From assembly GCA_910587745.1 (NCBI GenBank), contig CAJUNE010000028.1, positions 1-14,952 of the forward strand: 14,952 nt of DNA. The letters run 5' to 3'. The notes under the pieces were generated by a model that did not search any database, had not been told where the DNA came from, and worked only from the letters and a program-made list of their open reading frames with translations. Shown here piece by piece: positions 1 to 6,641 of the stretch; the first letter of the stretch is position 1; each line of letters begins with the position of its first letter. Source of the stretch: an uncultured Bacilli bacterium (lineage in GTDB: Bacteria; Bacillota_I; Bacilli_A; RF39; UBA660). Made by a program: the position numbers and the translations under genes.

Positions 1-50
1 ATGTACAATTAAAATATAATTAAATTGGTGCGGTTGAAATTACAATAAAG

Positions 51-78
51 AAAAAGCTACTCTTGTGAGTAACTTTTT
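51..78 (-). terminator. Rho-independent terminator overlapping the stop codon of the 57-821 gene
   Basis: Arms 51-62 and 67-78 form a 12-bp stem around a 4-base loop, read on the minus strand, with one G-U wobble. The stem is followed by a U-rich tract, since the plus-strand A run begins at 51. The TAG stop (57-59) lies inside the 3' arm, so the hairpin includes the last codons of the gene. Confidence 0.8.
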
Positions 79-821
79 TCTTTTTCTAATACTCTTTTTA
101 ATGCTGTTTCTGCAAAAGGAATATCTTCTGGTTGAATCTCTAATCCTCTTAATTCTTCTATTAGATTTCCTTTGGCTAAATAAGTTTTAAGTTTATTTCT
201 ATATTTTTTTATGTATGCTAGAATAGCTAATCTTTCTTTTAAACTCGCCCTATATTTACTATTATCTATAGAATGAATTGTTGTGTCAGTGATACTCTCT
301 TTTTTACTAATTTTTCTTATTTCTTCAAGTTCTGCTTTCTTTTGAGATAACTCATTATTTAAAAATTCTAGTTGTTCTTCAATAGTTTGTATTCTTTTTA
401 TTTTACTATTAGTTCCTAATATTTCTTTTCCTATAATAGGTGCTAACATTATAAAGCAAGCAGGGAGCATGGTGCATAACAAAGCATCCATGTTAGTTTT
501 TATAAATGAAAACCTGGCATTTGGAATTTCTATTTCTGGGAAACCTACCAATACAGGCATTATCCATTTGCATAAAGCTATTACAAATATGAACATTAAA
601 GCTACAAAAATATAACTGCCTTTTTTAAATTTTTTATTTTCCTCAACTGTTCCTAATTTGTCTTTTTCTTGATTTAAACAGGCTATATTTATTTCTATTA
701 TTTCAATTTCATTTTCAAGTTCTAACTCTACTCCTATTGAATTATGTGTTTCTTTTTTATGCATTCCTTTTTCATCACTTATTATAGTGCTACCATTTAT
801 ACTTATATAATCTTTATTCAT
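57..821 (-). CDS. Unknown two-transmembrane coiled-coil protein
   Basis: I do not recognise a family for this 254-residue protein. The N-terminal 65 residues are charged and Glu-rich (about 30-60 is likely helical). Two hydrophobic helices follow, at about 68-92 and 112-135, separated by a short segment with Gly, Pro and aromatic residues. After them comes a Glu/Lys/Leu heptad-like stretch (about 139-172) that should form a coiled coil, then a basic helical tail. There is no signal-peptidase site, so both ends probably face the cytoplasm. The start is supported by an AGGAGG about 8 bases upstream of ATG 821. A perfect-consensus promoter at 850-878 and a terminator overlapping its stop codon make it a single-gene unit, separate from nth. 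A role in membrane scaffolding or phage/envelope biology would be guesswork. Confidence 0.75.
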   Translation of the reverse strand: MNKDYISINGSTIISDEKGMHKKETHNSIGVELELENEIEIIEINIACLNQEKDKLGTVEENKKFKKGSYIFVALMFIFVIALCKWIMPVLVGFPEIEIPNARFSFIKTNMDALLCTMLPACFIMLAPIIGKEILGTNSKIKRIQTIEEQLEFLNNELSQKKAELEEIRKISKKESITDTTIHSIDNSKYRASLKERLAILAYIKKYRNKLKTYLAKGNLIEELRGLEIQPEDIPFAETALKRVLEKEKSYSQE

Positions 822-849
822 TTAAAAGACCTCCTAAAAAACCAGACTT

Positions 850-878
850 ATTATAATCTTAAATTTTTTCTTTGTCAA
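850..878 (-). promoter_or_regulatory. Sigma-A promoter of the 57-821 gene
   Basis: On the minus strand TTGACA (873-878) and TATAAT (850-855) are separated by exactly 17 bases, a perfect match to the vegetative consensus. It sits in the gap between the nth stop codon and the AGGAGG of the downstream gene, leaving a leader of about 20-25 bases. Strong, apparently constitutive transcription is inferred. Confidence 0.85.
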
Positions 879-897
879 ATAATACTTTTTAATATTT

Positions 898-1530
898 TTA
901 GATATTTTTATTTTTCTCTTTGCAAGTATTAATAAAAGGACATTCTTGGCAAATTGGTTTTATGGCTTTGCATTTGTATCTGCCAAATAATACTAATTGA
1001 TGGTGAAGCCTACTCCAATTTTCTTTAGGTAGCTTTTTCATTAGCTTTTTTTCTATTGTTAGAACACTATCATTTTTACTCGATAATCCTAATCTTATAG
1101 CTACTCTTGATACATGAGTATCAACTGCAATAGCAGGTACATCATATAAATTTGATAAAACAACATTACAAGTTTTTCTTCCTACTCCTGGTAGACTCTC
1201 TAAATACTCTCGATTATTTGGTACTCTGCCTTCATAATCTTTAACTAATTTTTCAGCGATTGTTTTTATATAATAGGCTTTTTTAGTTTGAGAACCACAT
1301 GGTTTTATAATTTTTTCTATTTCTTTTTCATTTTCAATACTTAAAGTGTTAATATCATATTTTGAAAATAATATACTCGTTACACTATTGACTCTTTTAT
1401 CAGTACATTGGGCACTTAATACAGTTGCGATTAATAATTCATAATCTTTATTATAATTTAATTCACATCTAGCATCAGGGTAAAGTTTGTCTAATTCCTC
1501 GATTAAATAACTACTCTTCATCTGTATCAT
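898..1530 (-). CDS. nth: Endonuclease III (DNA glycosylase/AP lyase)
   Basis: Base-excision repair enzyme that removes oxidised pyrimidines and nicks at abasic sites. At 210 residues it has the usual length. The helix-hairpin-helix motif LPGVGRKT spans 113-120 and holds the catalytic lysine (K119). The catalytic aspartate is D137 in the VDTHVSR segment. Four cysteines, C187, C194, C197 and C203, have the C-x6-C-x2-C-x5-C spacing that binds the [4Fe-4S] cluster, so the enzyme looks intact. The start overlaps the end of dnaD by 20 bases. ATG 1530 is used here; an in-frame ATG three codons later is possible, and neither has a strong ribosome site, so coupling to dnaD translation is likely. The dnaD-nth order matches Bacillus. 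It is the last gene of the mscL-to-nth unit. Confidence 0.96.
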   Translation of the reverse strand: MIQMKSSYLIEELDKLYPDARCELNYNKDYELLIATVLSAQCTDKRVNSVTSILFSKYDINTLSIENEKEIEKIIKPCGSQTKKAYYIKTIAEKLVKDYEGRVPNNREYLESLPGVGRKTCNVVLSNLYDVPAIAVDTHVSRVAIRLGLSSKNDSVLTIEKKLMKKLPKENWSRLHHQLVLFGRYKCKAIKPICQECPFINTCKEKNKNI

Positions 1531-2149
1531 CTAACCAATTATAATCAAATAATTCTTTCTTTTCTGGTCTTTCTTCTTTATTTTCTAAATGTTTATTGAC
1601 ATCAGACATACTTTTAAATCCTTTTTTACCCCATTCATATAATATCTTATCAATGTATCTTAGATTTTTAACATTATTATATACCGCTTCTTTTAAGGCA
1701 CCTAAAATTAATTCTTCTGTATAGCCCTTTTCGATCCAAGCATTTATTATTTCATATTCGATACTAGTTATAGTTCTACCAAACTCTGATTCAAAATGAC
1801 TATATATATCTATTTTTTTATTTTCTTTTTTCTCTTCTACTTTTTCTTCTACTATCATGTCATAAAAATTGTCTAAACTTACTCTTTCAATCATTCTGCC
1901 TTCTAAATCTTTAGTACTTTCAATAATAATTAATTTGCGAGAAATTAAATTATTAAATATTTTATAAGCCTCATCTAATGATAAACCTAGATTCTTACTA
2001 ACATCTTCAATGTTTAAAAAACTGTTATAATCATTGTCAAAATATGTTAACATTAAAAATTCTTCTAATGATAACTTTAAAGCTAGAGCTTTTTTGATAA
2101 ATATACTGTTTGTAACATATTTTTTACATTCAAATATTGTTTTATCCAT
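1511..2149 (-). CDS. dnaD: DNA replication initiation protein DnaD
   Basis: Primosomal protein of Bacillota that acts with DnaA, DnaB and DnaI to load the replicative helicase at oriC and at restart sites. The 212-residue protein has a winged-helix N-terminal half (about 1-100, DDBH1), a Glu/Lys-rich linker (about 100-112) and a DDBH2 domain (about 113-180). DDBH2 contains the diagnostic YxxxIxxxW motif (Y165, I169, W173) that contributes to DNA binding. The tail is acidic and ends in DDTDEE. The ATG at 2149 has an AGGA about 11 bases upstream and follows cca by 13 bases. The gene is immediately followed by, and overlaps, nth, as in Bacillus subtilis. Confidence 0.93.
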   Translation of the reverse strand: MDKTIFECKKYVTNSIFIKKALALKLSLEEFLMLTYFDNDYNSFLNIEDVSKNLGLSLDEAYKIFNNLISRKLIIIESTKDLEGRMIERVSLDNFYDMIVEEKVEEKKENKKIDIYSHFESEFGRTITSIEYEIINAWIEKGYTEELILGALKEAVYNNVKNLRYIDKILYEWGKKGFKSMSDVNKHLENKEERPEKKELFDYNWLDDTDEE

Positions 2150-2162
2150 GAGACGTCACTTC

Positions 2163-3236
2163 CTACTTTTGTTTTAAATATTTTATAATTTCACTTCTTT
2201 TATTTTTTAATTTATTGTTTATTATTAAATGTTCTAATTCTTCAAATGTTGTACTTATCATTTTACCACAAATTCCAAATTCTTGCATTAATTCTTCAGC
2301 CTTTATATTAATTTCATTTTTGTCATGAATGGGTAATTCTTTATACATTTTGTTAATAGTCTTTTTATTAATACTTTTTATATCCGCAGCGATTAAACAT
2401 AAATATAATCCATATTGATATATCGTTTCTTTAGTTATTTCTTTTTCTTTAAGTATTTTTTTCAATTTCTCAATATTATCTTTTTCGACTTTTGTAAATG
2501 GTAAGTCATATCCTATTTTTATTTGTGCATACATTCCTTCTAAACTCTTAATAGGTACAATATCTTCATAATTCTCTATTTTTAATATTTTAGAAGCGCC
2601 TAATTCTTCTAATAACTTTAATCCTTTACGAACATAATCAGATAATAAAATCTTGTCTATTTCTTCTTTAATTCTTGTACTTGATAAAGTTAATACTTCT
2701 TTGATATTCTCTTTGAAACTTTTATATAAATTACTTTCAATGGTAAAGTTTAAATGGGTTGCTATACGTATTCCTCTAAGTATTCTTAAAGGGTCTTCTT
2801 TTATCTTTGTTTCAATACTTCCAATCATTCTGATTTTGTAATTTCTTAAGTCTTCTGTGCCATTTATTAAATCTATAATTTCACCTTTTTTGTTCATACA
2901 TATGGCATTTATTGTAAAATCTCTTCTGTTTAAATCTGTTAGTAAATTATCAACATAATTGTATTCAATGGGTTTTCTATTTTTATACTTTATCTCTTCT
3001 CTATAGGTTGTAATCTCAAAATGATATTCTTTAATTTTAAAATCAATTCCTCCAAGATTTTTGGTATTACTTGAGGGAAATATTTCTAATAATTCTCTTG
3101 GGGTAGCATTGGTTGTGATATCGATATCATAAGTTGTTTTACCTACTAATAAATCTCGGACATAACCACCAATTAAATAGGCTTCATAGCCACTACTCTC
3201 TATTTTAGTTAATATGTTTCTTATTATTTTATCCAC
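2163..3236 (-). CDS. cca: CCA-adding tRNA nucleotidyltransferase (class II)
   Basis: Adds or repairs the 3' CCA end of tRNAs without a nucleic-acid template. Class II poly(A)-polymerase-family motifs are all visible in the N-terminal half: LIGGYVRDLL (21-30), the metal-binding DID (37-39), RRDFTINAI (104-112) and EDPLRILRGIR (147-157). The last provides the D148/R151 pair that selects CTP and ATP. The C-terminal part (about 160-357) is the helical neck/body/tail. Length, 357 residues, is slightly short for the family but complete. The start codon is GTG (3236-3234), preceded by GGTGA five bases away and 13 bases after the upstream ATPase gene. A CC-only or A-only enzyme cannot be ruled out by eye, but a single gene is consistent with a full CCA enzyme. 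Confidence 0.95.
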   Translation of the reverse strand: MDKIIRNILTKIESSGYEAYLIGGYVRDLLVGKTTYDIDITTNATPRELLEIFPSSNTKNLGGIDFKIKEYHFEITTYREEIKYKNRKPIEYNYVDNLLTDLNRRDFTINAICMNKKGEIIDLINGTEDLRNYKIRMIGSIETKIKEDPLRILRGIRIATHLNFTIESNLYKSFKENIKEVLTLSSTRIKEEIDKILLSDYVRKGLKLLEELGASKILKIENYEDIVPIKSLEGMYAQIKIGYDLPFTKVEKDNIEKLKKILKEKEITKETIYQYGLYLCLIAADIKSINKKTINKMYKELPIHDKNEINIKAEELMQEFGICGKMISTTFEELEHLIINNKLKNKRSEIIKYLKQK

Positions 3237-3249
3237 TTTTTCACCATTT

Positions 3250-3981
3250 CTATTCTATATTTTCAAATAATTTTTCTTGCATACTTTCATAATTATTTAA
3301 AAACAATTCATAAGTTTTATATATATTTGTATCTTTATATTCTGCTTCTTTTAAATTATTATCTAAATCTAATATTTCGCCATTGTAATACGATATTAAT
3401 ATTGGTGAGTGAGTGGCGATAATAAATTGACATCCTTTATTTGCTAAATCATTTATTAAACATAATAATGACATTTGCTTTATGGGAGATAATGCTGCCT
3501 CTGGTTCGTCTAGAATATAAAATCCATTCTCGTAAAATCTTATTTTTACTAGTTCTAAAAAAGCTTCGCCATGACTACAATTATGGAAATTAACTCCTTT
3601 GTAATAATCATTTATGTTTAAACTATTAATGTTACTTGCAACATTATAAAAACTTTCAGCGCGTAAAAAATATTTTGTTCTAGGAATATTACCATTTGTT
3701 ATTAATGTTAAATATTCATGGAGATTAGAATAACTGTCGTAAGTTGAAAAATTAAAATTACTAGATCCTCCTTCAGGATTTAAACCATATTTAATTGCAA
3801 TAGCCTCTAATATACTAGATTTACCTGCCCCGTTTTCACCAATTAAAAATGTTACATTCTTTTTAAAATTAATCTCTTTTATGTTTTTTATCGTTTCTAT
3901 ATTAAAAGGATATTCATCTTTATTAAGAACTTCTTCCCAATTTATTTTTATCTTGGTAATAAATAAATTATTTGTTTTCAT
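3250..3981 (-). CDS. ABC-type/AAA_21-like predicted ATPase (COG3910-like)
   Basis: A small stand-alone ATPase with ABC/SMC-type motifs, 243 residues from ATG 3981. It has Walker A GENGAGKS (48-55), an ABC-signature-like SHGEA (136-140), Walker B FYILDEPEA (154-162) with the catalytic glutamate, and an H-loop histidine in ATHSPIL (H191). It has no transmembrane segment and no nuclease (TOPRIM) domain, unlike OLD proteins. The layout fits the soluble predicted-ATPase family COG3910, whose substrate is unknown. The frame extends upstream to a TTG at 3996, but ATG 3981 is preferred. The start lies within the last codons of miaA (14-base overlap), pointing to translational coupling. It sits between miaA and cca, so a link to tRNA metabolism is possible but only by position. 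Confidence 0.82.
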   Translation of the reverse strand: MKTNNLFITKIKINWEEVLNKDEYPFNIETIKNIKEINFKKNVTFLIGENGAGKSSILEAIAIKYGLNPEGGSSNFNFSTYDSYSNLHEYLTLITNGNIPRTKYFLRAESFYNVASNINSLNINDYYKGVNFHNCSHGEAFLELVKIRFYENGFYILDEPEAALSPIKQMSLLCLINDLANKGCQFIIATHSPILISYYNGEILDLDNNLKEAEYKDTNIYKTYELFLNNYESMQEKLFENIE

Positions 3982-4837
3982 TAGTTTTTTGCTCAATTAA
4001 TTCTATAGCCTTATTTATAGTATTATCAAAATTATTAAAGTCTACTTCTAACCAGTCAATGTCCATTTGATTTTTAAACCATGTGTATTGTCTTTTAGCA
4101 TAGTGTCTGCTATTTTTTTTAACTAGGTCTATTGCTTCTTCTAAACTTATTTCATGGCTAAAATATTTATATAACTCTTTATATCCTATAGCTGTATTTA
4201 TTGCTTTAGAATCTACTTTTTTATCGTGAAACTCTTTTACTTCTTCAAGTAATCTGCTTTTAAACATTATATCTGCTCTTTCATTAATTCTATCATATAA
4301 TGTTTTACGGTCCGTGGTTAATCCTATATAAATAGCATCATATATTGGATAACATTCTGCTTGTTTAATGTTTTCTTTATTTAAAAATCTAATTAAACGC
4401 TTACGATTATTTTGATGAATATTCATATTGCTATCTTTTTTTAATGCTAAAGCATATAATTCTTCATTGCTTAGTTCATTATATTCTTGATTTTCATTAG
4501 TTTCTTCACTAAATTCATAATTGTATAAAGCGGCTTTTAAATATAACCCTGTGCCCCCAACTAAAATAATATTTCGTCCTTTATTTTCTTCTATAATTTT
4601 TCTGGCATCCTGTTGATAATCATATACTGTATAATTATAATCAGGATCAACAATATCAAATAAATAATGTGGAATTCCTTCTTTTTCTTCTTCTGTTACT
4701 TTAGCTGTTCCTACATTCATACCTTTATATACTTGAGTAGAATCACAATTTACTACTATAGCTTTATATTTTTTGGCAAGCTCTATACTGAGTTTTGTTT
4801 TTCCAACTGCGGTTGGTCCTACTATACATATTATCAT
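3968..4837 (-). CDS. miaA: tRNA dimethylallyltransferase MiaA
   Basis: Transfers a dimethylallyl group to N6 of A37 in tRNAs reading UNN codons, giving i6A37, the substrate of MiaB, which is also encoded in this window. Visible family motifs are the P-loop GPTAVGKT (7-14), DSTQVYKGM (32-40) with the catalytic aspartate, followed by NVGTAK, the VGGTGLYL segment (93-100), AIGYKEL, and the C-terminal KRQYTWFK. At 289 residues it is slightly shorter than the usual 300-310. The start ATG (4837) abuts the mscL stop codon in a TAAATG arrangement, so ribosomes can re-initiate. Its end overlaps the ATPase gene downstream. Confidence 0.96.
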   Translation of the reverse strand: MIICIVGPTAVGKTKLSIELAKKYKAIVVNCDSTQVYKGMNVGTAKVTEEEKEGIPHYLFDIVDPDYNYTVYDYQQDARKIIEENKGRNIILVGGTGLYLKAALYNYEFSEETNENQEYNELSNEELYALALKKDSNMNIHQNNRKRLIRFLNKENIKQAECYPIYDAIYIGLTTDRKTLYDRINERADIMFKSRLLEEVKEFHDKKVDSKAINTAIGYKELYKYFSHEISLEEAIDLVKKNSRHYAKRQYTWFKNQMDIDWLEVDFNNFDNTINKAIELIEQKTNENK

Positions 4838-5266
4838 TTATTTTTCCTTTTTCTTTTTATTTGTTTTTGACTTATTTTCTTCTTTTAATAAATCTCTTAT
4901 TTCTTCTAATAATAATACTTCAGCACTTTTCTTTGGTTCTGCTGGTTTTTCTTCTTCTTTTTTCTTTAAATGCATTATTTTATTGATAAATTTTACTAAA
5001 GCAAAAATACAGATGGCTACGATTAAAAAGTCAATGACACTTTGAATAAAAGCTCCATATTCAATTCTCGTATTTTTAAAAGTTATCGCTAAGTTTGAAA
5101 AATCTGCACCACCTAAAACTAAACCTAATATTGGAGTTAATATATTATTTACTAAACTGGTTACAATTGATGAGAATGCACCTCCAATTATAACACCAAT
5201 AGCTAAATCAATGACATTTCCTCTAGCTATAAATTTTTTGAATTCTTCAATGTTTTTCTTTATCAT
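4838..5266 (-). CDS. mscL: Large-conductance mechanosensitive channel MscL
   Basis: Pentameric membrane channel that opens under extreme membrane tension and releases solutes on osmotic downshock. The 142-residue protein begins with the conserved N-terminal helix and FKKFIARGNVIDLAIGVIIG stretch leading into TM1 (about 16-45). A periplasm-facing loop with N and G residues, TM2 (about 72-95), and a Lys/Glu-rich cytoplasmic helix follow. The C-terminal tail is unusually Lys-rich (ends KKKKEK). GAGAGGTG about 8 bases before ATG 5266 supports the start. It is the first gene of the unit that continues through miaA, the ATPase, cca, dnaD and nth. Only weak -10-like sequences (TATGAT/TAAAAT at 5289-5299) lie upstream, so the promoter is uncertain. 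Confidence 0.95.
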   Translation of the reverse strand: MIKKNIEEFKKFIARGNVIDLAIGVIIGGAFSSIVTSLVNNILTPILGLVLGGADFSNLAITFKNTRIEYGAFIQSVIDFLIVAICIFALVKFINKIMHLKKKEEEKPAEPKKSAEVLLLEEIRDLLKEENKSKTNKKKKEK

Positions 5267-5310
5267 TTTTATTACACCTCTCGCTAGTATTTTATCATAT
5301 TTTTGCCAAG

Positions 5311-5331
5311 AAAAAAAGGTATTGCTACCTT
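5311..5331 (-). terminator. Rho-independent terminator with GCAA tetraloop
   Basis: On the minus strand AAGGTA (5326-5331) pairs with TACCTT (5316-5321) around a GCAA loop, a GNRA tetraloop, followed by a run of T (5311-5317). The TAG stop of the upstream surface-protein gene (5325-5327) lies in the hairpin. It separates that gene from mscL. Confidence 0.8.
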
Positions 5332-5885
5332 GCTACACTATAAATTGTTACTTCTCCTTCAAATCTACTTCCCATAATATCATTTCCAGCACTTTCATCT
5401 ATCCACATATGTAAATTGAAGTTCTTAGTAGTATTTATTCCTTCTAATGCTCCCGTATCTATTAAGTATGAAGCACTGGCATTACTAGAAGTTACTCCAA
5501 GTGGTAAAGTTATAGGTGTTAAACTACTTAATTTTTTTACAGTTGTACCATCTAAAGAATAATTGATATATGGTAATATTTTAGAAGATGATGTATTTAT
5601 TACATTTAATATTATTTGATAATTAGTATTCGCTTCACAATTATTTTTTAAGGAAAATTTATATGGATTAACCTTTTTAAATGCACTTGTACTACTCATA
5701 GGATAACCTGTAACATTTATTCTATTTGAATCAGTAAATGTCATATCATAACAAGTTGTACTGATTGTATTAGCATCACTTTGCATATCACTTACTGATA
5801 AAAACGCAAATGTTGTACTAGATGTAATTACTATAGCAATAGTTACTAAAAAAATTGCTATCATTAAATATTTCTTATTACTCAT
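5325..5885 (-). CDS. Exported TasA/camelysin-like (SipW-type signal) surface protein, paralogue 1
   Basis: A 186-residue exported protein. A short basic N-terminus and a hydrophobic helix (about 6-27) end in TFAFLSVSD, resembling the A-Y/F-F-S-D signature of SipW-processed TasA and camelysin precursors. The mature part is Ser/Thr/Asn-rich and probably beta-sandwich, with two cysteines in TTCYDM and NNCEAN. It ends with a W-D/N-E block followed by FEGEVTIYS. It is a clear paralogue of the next gene: shared S-V-S-D after the signal, YPMS, PY-F, N-C, L-WI-E and IMG--FEG. ATG 5885 is chosen because GGTGG lies 6 bases before it; an in-frame ATG at 5897 has no such site. A TATAAT at 5901-5906 lacks a good -35 box. 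No SipW peptidase is in the window, so the family call is by resemblance. Confidence 0.7.
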   Translation of the reverse strand: MSNKKYLMIAIFLVTIAIVITSSTTFAFLSVSDMQSDANTISTTCYDMTFTDSNRINVTGYPMSSTSAFKKVNPYKFSLKNNCEANTNYQIILNVINTSSSKILPYINYSLDGTTVKKLSSLTPITLPLGVTSSNASASYLIDTGALEGINTTKNFNLHMWIDESAGNDIMGSRFEGEVTIYSVAR

Positions 5886-5964
5886 AAAAACCACCATTTT
5901 ATTATACTCGATATTTATATTATATATTATTTTTATTATTTTGAAAAGTAGTAAATAGTAATTT

Positions 5965-5988
5965 AAAAAACTTCCTATTTGGAAGTTT
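5965..5988 (-). terminator. Rho-independent terminator between the paralogous surface-protein genes
   Basis: Minus-strand arms AAACTTCC (5981-5988) and GGAAGTTT (5968-5975) form a perfect 8-bp stem with a 5-base loop, continuing into a run of six T. The TAA stop (5987-5989) overlaps the 5' arm. It implies the two paralogues are not simply one operon. Confidence 0.85.
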
Positions 5989-6574
5989 ATATATAACTGT
6001 ATACTAGTACTTTTCCTTCAAAAGTTTGACCCATTATGGTATTATTTGCATTCTCATTTATCCATAAATATAAATTGAATGTTTTGGATTCTCCAGGTGC
6101 TAGTGTTCCTACTTCTAAACTATAACTAGTATCAATGCCTTCATCTGTTTTAACATTTGGATTTAGGGCATAAGGAGTTGATAATGTTCCTGTTGTTCCG
6201 ACAATAGCAGTTGGCGCAGTTTTATTTAATTTATAATTTAAACTACTTGTTAATGTTGAAGGTTTAGCTGTTAAAGTATTTAGTGTTACAACATAATTCA
6301 CTGTTTGATTACCAGCGGCACATGTATTAGTTATTGTAAAATTATATGGAGTTAAAGCTAGAGCATTTGCTTCACTCATAGGATAACTATTTGTTAAACT
6401 AATTGAACCATTTGTTCCTTCAGTATATTCTATATTAAAACATGTAGAAGCTAAAGTATTTGGATTGTCTTGAATATCAGAAACTGAATAGTATGAATAA
6501 CTCGTTCCTATTGTTATTGTAATTAATATCATTACTGTAAGCACACCTAGTGTAATTTTATAACCCTTTCGCAT
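5987..6574 (-). CDS. Exported TasA/camelysin-like (SipW-type signal) surface protein, paralogue 2
   Basis: A 195-residue exported protein with basic start MRKGYK, a hydrophobic helix (about 8-24), then GTSYSYYSVSD, comparable to the TYAYFSD cleavage context of SipW substrates. The mature domain is Thr/Asn/Ser-rich with cysteines in STCFNI and NTCAAG and a C-terminal block with LYLWINEN, IMGQTFEG and VYSYI. It aligns by eye along its whole length with the 5325-5885 product. Such proteins in Bacilli form matrix fibres or are wall-associated; that function is inferred from resemblance only. ATG 6574 has AGGTGAT upstream, and a good promoter at 6601-6629 drives it. An alternative reading is a generic pilin-like surface protein. 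Confidence 0.7.
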   Translation of the reverse strand: MRKGYKITLGVLTVMILITITIGTSYSYYSVSDIQDNPNTLASTCFNIEYTEGTNGSISLTNSYPMSEANALALTPYNFTITNTCAAGNQTVNYVVTLNTLTAKPSTLTSSLNYKLNKTAPTAIVGTTGTLSTPYALNPNVKTDEGIDTSYSLEVGTLAPGESKTFNLYLWINENANNTIMGQTFEGKVLVYSYI

Positions 6575-6600
6575 AACATCACCTATTTTATCTATTATTA

Positions 6601-6629
6601 ATTATAAGATATTTTTGGTGATACGACAA
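6601..6629 (-). promoter_or_regulatory. Sigma-A promoter of paralogue 2 surface gene
   Basis: TTGTCG (6624-6629) and TATAAT (6601-6606) on the minus strand are spaced by 17 bases. They lie just after the miaB stop codon and upstream of the AGGTGAT ribosome site. No strong terminator separates miaB from it (only a 4-bp AAGC/GCTT stem), so some readthrough from miaB is possible. Confidence 0.7.
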
Positions 6630-6641
6630 GCCCTTTTTTGC

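Noticed and set aside
744..932. 62-codon plus-strand frame across the start of the first gene
   Set aside because: Phe/Tyr-rich low-complexity reading that crosses a strong minus-strand promoter and ribosome site, without its own start signals.
3250..3981. OLD-family or other anti-phage ATPase
   Set aside because: No TOPRIM/nuclease domain, no partner nuclease or methylase nearby, and the gene is embedded in a housekeeping operon.
4667..5045. Several plus-strand Phe/Ser-rich frames opposite mscL and miaA
   Set aside because: Overlapping shadows of well-identified minus-strand genes.
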